Shown here: positions 1-5,484 of the stretch, piece by piece
Layout of the letters: the number at the start of each line of letters is the position of its first letter
Numbering within the stretch: the first letter of the stretch is position 1
Source of the DNA: Planctomycetaceae bacterium
GTDB lineage: Bacteria > Planctomycetota > Planctomycetia > Pirellulales > Pirellulaceae
Assembly: GCA_002702965.1 (NCBI GenBank)
Contig: PADE01000042.1
Location: 21,428-27,945, forward strand
Length of the DNA stretch: 6,518 nucleotides
Direction of reading: 5' to 3'
Notes under the pieces: generated by a model
Told to the model about the DNA's origin: nothing
The model's database searches: none
The model's input: the letters and a program-made list of their open reading frames with translations, nothing else
Made by a program: the position numbers and the translations under genes

Positions 1-893
1 AGGCGTATTCTTGACCGGTGCTTAAGTGGGCGACGGGTGGAGTCGAGGTACAACACCCACACGGTCAGCAGGTTCCCGGCGCGCAGATAGTCCCGTGCGG
101 CGAGTTCCTGGCCACGATCGATTTCATCGTGGTGGACACCCGCGAGATTAATTGCGACCCGCTGACCGCGATGCGCCGTGTCGGCTTCCCGGTCATGGTT
201 GTGCAGGCGGCGGACCCGGACCGACGTTCCACTCGGTTGTAGCTCGAGTTCATCACCAACCGTGACAGTTCCACTCCCGGCGCTCCCGGTGACCACGGTC
301 CCGTGTCCCCGGAGCGTAAAACAGCGGTCGATGGCCATACGAAACGGGGATTGGGTATGTTGCACACGTTCTAGACTGGCGGCCTCCTGGGCGGCGGCGC
401 TAATGGCGTCGCGCAACGTATCGAGTCCTGTCTGCTGTGTGCTGCTGGTGCGCACGATCGCGGCTGATTCGAGAAAACTTCCGGCGACTAACTCACGTAC
501 TTCTTCTTCCACGAGTTCTAGCCATTCGGGATCAACGAGGTCACATTTAGTGAGTGCGATCACGCCAGCGGCAAGATTGAGCAGGCGGAGAATCTCCAGA
601 TGTTCCCGAGTTTGCTGTTTGATCGAGTCGTCTGCGGCGACCACGAGCATCGCCAGATCCATCCCGGTCGCACCCGCGAGCATGTTGCGGACAAAGCGTT
701 CGTGTCCAGGCACGTCGACGATGCCCAGACGAAAATCGCCCAGGGTGAGTTCCGCGAAACCGAGCTCGATGGTAATGCCACGTCGTTTCTCTTCGGGGAG
801 TCGATCGGTATCGATCCCGGTCAGAGCATTGATCAGCGAGGTTTTCCCGTGGTCAATGTGACCGGCAGTCCCGAGAATGAGGTCGGTGGTCAT
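1..893 (-). CDS. selB: Selenocysteine-specific translation elongation factor SelB (N-terminal part, cut by the window edge)
   Basis: SelB is the GTPase that carries selenocysteyl-tRNA(Sec) to in-frame UGA codons marked by a SECIS element. The first 297 residues are visible and the frame is open to the left edge. The GTPase domain shows the P-loop GHIDHGKTSL (residues 11-20), switch I RGITIEL (38-44), DVPGHERF (60-67) and the G4 motif TKCD (115-118), where SelB proteins typically have TKxD instead of NKxD. A translation domain II follows and ends in LKHRSRIR at the edge, typical of SelB and unlike EF-Tu. The ATG at 893-891 places the P-loop at the usual distance; no convincing Shine-Dalgarno precedes it. 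The C-terminal winged-helix SECIS-binding domains must lie outside the window. No selA, selD or tRNA-Sec is adjacent on the visible side. SelB identity is nearly certain from the motifs. Confidence 0.96.
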   Translation of the reverse strand, partial: MTTDLILGTAGHIDHGKTSLINALTGIDTDRLPEEKRRGITIELGFAELTLGDFRLGIVDVPGHERFVRNMLAGATGMDLAMLVVAADDSIKQQTREHLEILRLLNLAAGVIALTKCDLVDPEWLELVEEEVRELVAGSFLESAAIVRTSSTQQTGLDTLRDAISAAAQEAASLERVQHTQSPFRMAIDRCFTLRGHGTVVTGSAGSGTVTVGDELELQPSGTSVRVRRLHNHDREADTAHRGQRVAINLAGVHHDEIDRGQELAARDYLRAGNLLTVWVLYLDSTRRPLKHRSRIR

Positions 894-1206
894 GTCAACA
901 TGGGGCGGAATGAACGCCGTGGGTGCGGTTGGAACCGTCGTCGGAAATCCGCCCGGTTACGACACGGGACGAGCGAGGCTCGTGGTGAGGACAGCGGAGG
1001 ACGGTTCTTGATTCCGCGCATTCCTATTCCATCCAGATGAACGCCCCACCGTATTAATCGGATGATGGAGGTGGGAGAGTGGCTGTGCGCGGGTGTGGGG
1101 TTATTGTGTAACACTCCGTCACTTCGAGGCGCCGGTGGAACATCATAAACGGGTGCGACGCCGGAGTCGAAACAGGGGCCGAGTGGCTTACATCGATACG
1201 ATACAA
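894..1206. other. Intergenic stretch without a recognisable gene
   Basis: These 313 bases separate the end of the Fe-S protein gene from the start of selB, both on the minus strand. Both strands were checked for a tRNA-Sec or other tRNA: no T-arm paired with an acceptor stem was found. The open frames here give Arg- and Pro-rich translations with no family resemblance. The stretch holds a short perfect hairpin at 969-983 and an imperfect palindrome at 1156-1169 (CGAC G CCGG A GTCG). The second lies about 37 bases beyond the stop codon of the Fe-S gene and could form part of a terminator, but no T-run follows it. The selB promoter should lie here; no good -35/-10 pair could be defended. Confidence 0.6.
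969..983. repeat. Short perfect inverted repeat (hairpin), possibly a REP-like element
   Basis: ACGAGC and GCTCGT form a 6-bp perfect stem around a 3-base GAG loop, in the non-coding region upstream of selB. No T-run follows on either strand, so it is not a standard terminator. It could be a copy of a dispersed intergenic palindrome, an mRNA leader hairpin of selB, or chance; only one copy is in the window. Confidence 0.4.
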
Positions 1207-2304
1207 CTACAAATCGAGTTCATCCAGTTCATCGAGCAGATCATCCAAGTGATCGTTGGGTGCGGAAGCCGTGGCGTTTTGTCGCTTTCCCAGAACGCCG
1301 TCATCTCCGACGCGTTCCCGACCGACGAGCACCAGTTGTTCGTCGCGTTCCCGAACGGCTGCTTCTTCGGCCGATTCTGACGATTCTGGTGCGCCGAACA
1401 GCTTGGAAAGATCGATTTTTAGTGACCCTGCCTCGATCTGAGCGCCGGCGATCGCAGGGGTTTTGTGTTGCGGGAAGATGATGGCATTTTCCGGACAGAC
1501 CCGACTGCAAGCGGGACAGCCTTTTCGGCAGTTGTCCGGTTGTTCGACCAGAATCGTATCCAGCTGATCCACTCCGTAGACACCAAACAAGCAAAAGTCG
1601 ATGCATTCCATACAGTTGGTGCAGCGACTGAAGTCGATCACAGGATACCACCGGCGATTGGCCGGTTCCGCCAGGTGCCGCGTGGCGTCCGCGGTGGGGT
1701 CGGGCGAGGATGCAGGGTCTCCGATGGCGGCGGTTGACGCTGGGGCGATGGGGGGCGTGGCGTTTTGGGGATGGAGATAACGGTCCAGTTGTTCCGAGGT
1801 AGGGTTCCCTGAAACCCAGTCCATCAGCTCGACGACGTCGGCACTGTTTTCGGCCGCAATCCGCTTGACCTCTTCGACGTACGCGGTGGCAGAGGCCTCA
1901 CATCGCAGGTCCACACAGTAGATATGTCTTGGAGGGACAGTTCGCGTGTCAGCAACGTGTTCTGATTCTTCACCGAGCGTTGCGTCTTCTGGTCCCTCTT
2001 CCTCGTCTTCGTCGTCTTCGGATTGGATGAGCGACTTACCTTCCAGGCCACGCACCTCGTTCCGATCGAGAATCCAGCGGGCGGCGCGTTCGTACAACCA
2101 TGAAAGGACGACCAAGTTGCCGCGCACTCCCTGCAGCGCCAACATCCCGGTGGCGTCGGAACGGAGATCGTAGAGGTGGGGGATCACGATCGCGTCGATA
2201 CCGGGTTCTAGGACGAGAGCCGTTACGACGTCCTCTTCCAGTTGACGCTTGGTCGGATTTTGGCTCTGGCCCTGTGAGACGACTACTGTGATCCGTTTTG
2301 CCAT
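1207..2304 (-). CDS. Protein with a C-terminal 2x[4Fe-4S] ferredoxin domain and acidic linkers
   Basis: Predicted iron-sulfur electron-transfer protein of 365 residues, probably cytoplasmic: no signal peptide or membrane segment is seen. Residues 1-85 are hydrophobic alpha/beta in character (ITVVVS near the start, NLVVLSWL at 63-70). Residues 96-116 are a very acidic linker. Residues 127-165 form another alpha/beta segment with C130 and C135. A Pro/Ala-rich linker (about 180-205) follows. The ferredoxin part has two cysteine motifs: CTNCMECIDFC (C228, C231, C234, C238) and CRKGCPACSRVCP (C259, C263, C266, C270). The first lacks the Pro after its fourth Cys that is common in ferredoxins, and the second has CX3C where CX2C is usual. 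The C-terminus ends in a regular Asp/Leu-rich tail (352-365). The N-terminal half was not assigned to a family. The ATG at 2304 has no clear Shine-Dalgarno. It is downstream of the GcvH-like gene, 97 bases away, and probably cotranscribed. The ferredoxin domain is certain from sequence; the reaction served is unknown. Confidence 0.9.
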   Translation of the reverse strand: MAKRITVVVSQGQSQNPTKRQLEEDVVTALVLEPGIDAIVIPHLYDLRSDATGMLALQGVRGNLVVLSWLYERAARWILDRNEVRGLEGKSLIQSEDDEDEEEGPEDATLGEESEHVADTRTVPPRHIYCVDLRCEASATAYVEEVKRIAAENSADVVELMDWVSGNPTSEQLDRYLHPQNATPPIAPASTAAIGDPASSPDPTADATRHLAEPANRRWYPVIDFSRCTNCMECIDFCLFGVYGVDQLDTILVEQPDNCRKGCPACSRVCPENAIIFPQHKTPAIAGAQIEAGSLKIDLSKLFGAPESSESAEEAAVRERDEQLVLVGRERVGDDGVLGKRQNATASAPNDHLDDLLDELDELDL

Positions 2305-2401
2305 CGTTTGTTGGCCTGTGGTACGAGGGACCGTAATAGGTGGGACACCCGGTCGGAGAGAAATCGGGATCGCGCCCGACGGAACGTTCGCTGCCGCGAA
2401 C

Positions 2402-2857
2402 TCACTGATTGAGTTGTCCTTTGATCGTCCGTTGCGTTACTTCCCAAACCGCTTCCAGGTGTTCGAGGTATTCGTCGACCGTCAACAGATTATCTCCCGG
2501 ACCCACCATCTCGAACAACCAGCCTGCGCCGTACTTGTCGACATTGATGGTGGATGGATCTTGTAGGAGTTGTTCGTTGAGACAGATCAGCTCGCCGCTG
2601 AGCGGCGCGTATAAGTCACTTTCCGCTTTCTTGCTTTCGATGGATCCGATTTCATCGCGTTCTTCAACCGCGGTTCCGGGGATCACACTCCAATCCAGGA
2701 AATAGACATCCTGCAATAGTCTCACCGCGTAAGCGGTGAACCCAAAACGCCACCGCCGGTCGCCCTGGCGGGCCCACATGTGGTTGCGACCGTAACGGCG
2801 GTCGGTTGGGAATCGGGCGGCAAATTCGCCCATCATGAACACGCGTTCTTCGGTCAT
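2402..2857 (-). CDS. GcvH-like lipoyl carrier protein
   Basis: Protein of 151 residues with the fold signature of glycine cleavage H protein, a carrier that swings a lipoyl arm between enzymes. The stretch RYGRNHMWAR (21-30) matches the HEW-type N-terminus of GcvH. FGFTAYAVRLLQDVYFLDW (38-56) matches the GITDYAQ...LGDIVFVELP region. ESKKAESDLYAPLSGE (74-89) matches the lipoylation site, making K77 the predicted lipoyl lysine. INVDKYGAGWLFEM (104-117) matches the DPYGEGWL region. Compared with GcvH of about 125-130 residues, it has roughly 15-20 extra N-terminal residues and a longer C-terminal helix. The start ATG overlaps the stop of the preceding small gene (ATGA), and AGGG (2865-2868) lies 7 bases upstream as a weak Shine-Dalgarno. 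M8 or M9 are alternative starts. No gcvT, gcvP or lpd is in the window, and the neighbour is an Fe-S protein, so a role outside glycine cleavage is possible. The lipoyl-domain family is well supported; true GcvH function is not. Confidence 0.92.
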   Translation of the reverse strand: MTEERVFMMGEFAARFPTDRRYGRNHMWARQGDRRWRFGFTAYAVRLLQDVYFLDWSVIPGTAVEERDEIGSIESKKAESDLYAPLSGELICLNEQLLQDPSTINVDKYGAGWLFEMVGPGDNLLTVDEYLEHLEAVWEVTQRTIKGQLNQ

Positions 2858-3105
2858 TCGACGACCCTATTATCGTACTCTGCCAAGACCTCGGATAAAG
2901 CGGTGATTGCGCGGCATTCGGAAAAAGGGGCGTTGCGACGTAGTTCCGCACAATCGGTGGAGGTAGGGGATCCGCGAGAATTGCAGCGGTGACGGTACCA
3001 GCAGGGATCTTGCGGTCTGGTCGGATTGACGCGTGATGCGCTCGCCGAGATTGCGAAACGGCGGGTAGCCCGGCCCTGGCAACTCGATGACTCAGTTTGC
3101 ATCAT
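2854..3105 (-). CDS. Small Cys-containing protein of unknown function (candidate gene)
   Basis: Candidate gene of 83 residues filling the space between the amidohydrolase and the GcvH-like gene. Its TGA stop shares bases with the ATG of the GcvH-like gene (ATGA), a common sign of translational coupling, and it starts 37 bases after the amidohydrolase stop. The N-terminal third is Ser/Arg-rich and probably disordered. From residue 33 it becomes protein-like: DPCWYRHRC, then C52, C64 and an acidic helix ending the protein. Cysteines 35, 41, 52 and 64 are spaced CX5C-X10-C-X11-C and could bind zinc or an Fe-S cluster; this is inference. Two consecutive ATGs (3105 and 3102) offer a start, with GGAA just upstream but too close to be ideal. 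An earlier ATG at 3219 would overlap the amidohydrolase and was not chosen. About 60 % of third codon positions are G or C. No family was recognised, and it may be missed by gene finders. Confidence 0.55.
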   Translation of the reverse strand: MMQTESSSCQGRATRRFAISASASRVNPTRPQDPCWYRHRCNSRGSPTSTDCAELRRNAPFSECRAITALSEVLAEYDNRVVE

Positions 3106-3142
3106 ATTCCAAGCCGGCGTTGCAGGGCAGTCCCGTCCCCGG

Positions 3143-4318
3143 TTATTCCGCCAGATGGCGCATTCGGGTCCCACCGCCACCGGCCACCAGCACGCCGCGC
3201 CGAATCGTCGCCGCGGCAACGAGCAGGGTCTCTCCCACCCGGCGAGTCCCGTAACTGTCCGTCAGAAGAAACTTCCCACTTGTCTTTTCCAACACCGCGA
3301 CGTCCGCAACCGATCCCACCCGTAGGGTACCTAGCTCAGCATCGCGGCCGAGTACCCGCGCCGGTCGAGATGTCGCCATCTCGATCACACGTTTGAGTGG
3401 AACACCGAGTGCCAGAAATTTAGACATCGTCGTTGGCATGTCGTAGACCGGACCGTGCAGGTTGAGCGCATGCAAGTCTGTACTGATGGTTGTTGGTTCG
3501 AAACCTTGGTCGAGCGCAGACTGTACCATCTCCCATTGAAAGCTACCCGCCCCATGTCCGACGTCGAAGATTACTCCGCGCGCCGCCGCTTCGCGAACGG
3601 ATGGGTGTAGACGTCCCTCCGCGTCAAGGATCGTCTGGCTACCCCCTTTGAAACAATGCGTGATGCAATCACCTTCCTCGAGATGCTCTAACATTTCGGG
3701 TATCGACATTGGGCTTTCACCGATATGCACCATGAGCCAGGTTCCGGATTCGCGTGCGGCGGCGACCGCACTCTTGAAATGGGACCAGCCCTGTTCCCCC
3801 TCACCGATGATGTGCCGACTGGCACGAATCTTCACGCCCACCGCAACGTCCGGGTGTTCGGCGATGGTGCGCACCACTCCCGCGCGGTCCGCGTAACGCG
3901 GATCCATCAACTCACCGAACTGATACGCGATCAATCCGATGCACGACAGGTTGACCAAAGCCAGTACCTGCGTCTGTTGGCGTTCAACGATGTCTCGCCG
4001 AAAACCACCGAAGTTCAATGGTCCAGCGCTTCCAGCATCGAGCATCGTCGTGACGCCACCGGCCGGACTGAGTTCGTCAGCGTCCAGGGACAAGGGGCAG
4101 TGATCGCGGTAGACGTGGACGTGCAGATCGATCAGACCGGGGACGACGTACTGTCCTTTGGCATCGACGACGTGTGCAGCGTCAGCGGCGTCGAGCTGCT
4201 CGGCGATCTCCGCGATCTTACCATCTCGGATGCCCACATCTCGTGGTCCGTGTAGTGCTTGTGAGGGATCGATTACCTCTCCCCGTCGAAGGAGAATATC
4301 AAACGTCTTGGTGGTCAT
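3143..4318 (-). CDS. Amidohydrolase/deacetylase-family metallohydrolase (dihydroorotase-like)
   Basis: Binuclear metal hydrolase of the amidohydrolase superfamily, 391 residues, predicted cytoplasmic. All metal ligands of the dihydroorotase-like subtype are visible: HxH in DLHVHV (H66, H68), the bridging lysine in VGVKIR (K163), H198 in VHIGESP, H221 in THCFKGG and D281 in STDLHALN. The N-terminal beta segment (ILLRRGEVIDPSQ) and the VVPGLIDLHVH entry strand are standard, and the C-terminal beta part (GTLRVGSVADVAVLE) closes the small domain. The overall pattern, including VHIGESP and HGAGSF, fits the amidohydrolase/deacetylase group (EF_0837-like) better than pyrimidine dihydroorotase; the substrate is likely a cyclic or acylated amide but cannot be named. 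The start at 4318 is preferred: GGAA (4324-4327) lies 5 bases upstream and the protein then begins at the family N-terminus. An upstream in-frame ATG at 4537 would add 73 Arg-rich residues with no family match. It is the first gene of the minus-strand cluster. Confidence 0.93.
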   Translation of the reverse strand: MTTKTFDILLRRGEVIDPSQALHGPRDVGIRDGKIAEIAEQLDAADAAHVVDAKGQYVVPGLIDLHVHVYRDHCPLSLDADELSPAGGVTTMLDAGSAGPLNFGGFRRDIVERQQTQVLALVNLSCIGLIAYQFGELMDPRYADRAGVVRTIAEHPDVAVGVKIRASRHIIGEGEQGWSHFKSAVAAARESGTWLMVHIGESPMSIPEMLEHLEEGDCITHCFKGGSQTILDAEGRLHPSVREAAARGVIFDVGHGAGSFQWEMVQSALDQGFEPTTISTDLHALNLHGPVYDMPTTMSKFLALGVPLKRVIEMATSRPARVLGRDAELGTLRVGSVADVAVLEKTSGKFLLTDSYGTRRVGETLLVAAATIRRGVLVAGGGGTRMRHLAE

Positions 4319-4535
4319 GTCTTTTCCGGTTTCGTTTCGAAGGGAGGTAAAATCAAGAAACGGCGCGAGCGAAAACCGGGGTCGACCTTCATCTGCAAGG
4401 TGGAACCCAGCACGCCTGTTACGCCGCGATCTAGTCGTTTGCGCCGCGCGGCGCATTTGCATTCTATGTGGTACATTGAGTTGATTCATCCCTGTCGATC
4501 GTAGCCAACCTCTTCTCACACCCTGTTTCGGTCGC
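4319..4535. promoter_or_regulatory. Divergent intergenic region between amidohydrolase and acetamidase genes
   Basis: These 217 bases should hold the promoters of both the minus-strand amidohydrolase cluster and the plus-strand acetamidase gene. A perfect palindrome lies at 4440-4455. On the plus strand TTGCAT (4457-4462) is a possible -35-like hexamer but lacks a good -10 partner. An SD-like GGGAGG at 4341-4346 on the plus strand is followed by no start codon. The assignment of regulatory function rests on the divergent gene layout; exact promoter boxes could not be fixed. Confidence 0.55.
4440..4455. promoter_or_regulatory. Perfect 16-bp palindrome, candidate operator
   Basis: The sequence TGCGCCGCGCGGCGCA reads the same on both strands without a mismatch or spacer; the match stops at both flanks. 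It lies 122 bases upstream of the amidohydrolase start and 81 bases upstream of the acetamidase start, a suitable place for a dimeric regulator acting on both. It is all G/C except for the outer T/A pair, so chance is more likely than for a mixed sequence of the same length. Confidence 0.4.
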
Positions 4536-5420
4536 ATGAAAAGACTCCCACTCGGGCCACTCTATTACGAATTCAGCCGCCATTGTGAACCGAGATTGCG
4601 AATCGACTCAGGGGAAACAGTGGTGATCGAAACCGAAGATGCGTTTTCCGGTCAGATTCGAAGCGACTCCGATCGCCGTGATAAGCAGAAGTGTCCCGAA
4701 GGCAACCCTCAGACCGGCCCCATTTGGGTCGAAGATGCGCAGCCTGGTGATAGTCTGGCGGTACGAATCGAGAGCATCGAGCCGTCGTTGGGACAGTGTG
4801 CCACGCGGACCAGCGATCCCAAACAGTTGGCGCAGTGGCTGGGAAACGAGTGCCCTCACGGGACGCATGTCTGTCCGATTCGCGACGGTCAGATTGAATG
4901 GAGCGACCGCATCCGGATTCCCTATCGGCCGATGTTGGGGTGTGTCGGAACAGCGCCCCGCGCGGGGGTCCCGACGACGGGACCAGCGGGTGCGCATGGG
5001 GGCAACATGGATCTTATCGAAACCTGTCCGGGGAACACCGTGTTCCTTCCGGTGTTTGTGGAGGGGGCCTATCTCTATTTGGGAGACGCCCACGCGGCGA
5101 TGGGACACGGAGAGTTGTCGGCCAGTGGTCTGGAGATGCCCTCGCACACGACGATTCAGGTCGAACTCCGGCGAGAGACGATTCCCGGCCCCCGGATCGA
5201 ATCGCCCGAGGAGATCATGGCGGTCGCAACCGGTCGGCCGATGGAAAGAGCGATCGCAGAGGCCTACGCCGAGTTGATTTTATGGATGGAACAAGGATTC
5301 GGTTGGGATCGTTGGCGAGCGTATGACCTGCTCACACATGTGGGGCGGGTTTCGGTTGGATATTTTGATATTGGCACCGTGGCGGCTAAGGTCGGTCGCT
5401 GTTTTCTCCGGTCTCCGTAA
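4536..5420 (+). CDS. Acetamidase/formamidase family protein
   Basis: Predicted amidase of the FmdA/AmdA family, which releases ammonia from small amides such as formamide or acetamide. It has 294 residues, close to family length, without a signal peptide. The N-terminal beta part PRLRIDSGETVVIETEDAFSGQI (from residue 19) is typical, as is the GPIWVEDAQPGDSLAVRI segment (61-78). The active-site region shows HGGNMD (154-159), GNTVFLPVFVEGAYLYLGD (166-184) and GDAHAAMGHGE (183-193). In most relatives the last motif reads GDxHAxQGDGE; here M189 and H191 replace Gln and Asp, so substrate choice or activity may differ. The start at 4536 is the first ATG after an in-frame stop at 4482; no Shine-Dalgarno precedes it, so initiation may be leaderless or SD-independent. 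It is transcribed away from the amidohydrolase and lies 64 bases before the kinase gene. The family is clear, the physiological substrate unknown. Confidence 0.93.
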   Translation: MKRLPLGPLYYEFSRHCEPRLRIDSGETVVIETEDAFSGQIRSDSDRRDKQKCPEGNPQTGPIWVEDAQPGDSLAVRIESIEPSLGQCATRTSDPKQLAQWLGNECPHGTHVCPIRDGQIEWSDRIRIPYRPMLGCVGTAPRAGVPTTGPAGAHGGNMDLIETCPGNTVFLPVFVEGAYLYLGDAHAAMGHGELSASGLEMPSHTTIQVELRRETIPGPRIESPEEIMAVATGRPMERAIAEAYAELILWMEQGFGWDRWRAYDLLTHVGRVSVGYFDIGTVAAKVGRCFLRSP

Positions 5421-5475
5421 AAAGTCGTGATTCCGTCAGTTTGCAGCGTTTTGCGAGCCGCGCTGAGTAGCTCCT

Positions 5476-5479
5476 GGAG
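5476..5479 (+). promoter_or_regulatory. Shine-Dalgarno GGAG of the kinase gene
   Basis: GGAG lies 5 bases before the ATG at 5485-5487. It fixes the kinase start and is one of the few clear ribosome binding sites in the window. Confidence 0.6.
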
Positions 5480-5484
5480 CATCG

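Noticed and set aside
178..861. Plus-strand open frame of 227 codons
   Set aside because: It is antisense to selB, Ser/Arg-rich and without any family pattern; the minus strand carries unmistakable SelB motifs.
600..1040. Plus-strand open frame of 146 codons
   Set aside because: Mostly antisense to selB, then runs into the non-coding gap; composition is not protein-like.
890..1114. Minus-strand open frame of 74 codons upstream of selB
   Set aside because: Pro/Arg-rich, no family resemblance, overlaps the selB start in another frame; no ribosome binding site.
1156..1169. Imperfect palindrome as a rho-independent terminator of the Fe-S gene
   Set aside because: Only a 4-bp outer stem with an internal mismatch and no following T-run.
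1177..1188. D-arm-like string GGCCGAGTGGCT suggesting a tRNA-Ser or tRNA-Sec
   Set aside because: No anticodon arm, T-arm or acceptor stem can be built around it on either strand.
3106..3219. Longer start for the small Cys protein
   Set aside because: Would overlap the end of the amidohydrolase gene by 77 bases; the ATG pair at 3105/3102 is just after it.
3725..4255. Plus-strand open frame of 176 codons
   Set aside because: Antisense to the amidohydrolase, whose metal ligands are all intact on the other strand.
4319..4537. 73-residue N-terminal extension of the amidohydrolase
   Set aside because: Arg-rich, no family match, fills the whole divergent control region and would overlap the acetamidase start; the ATG at 4318 has a ribosome binding site.
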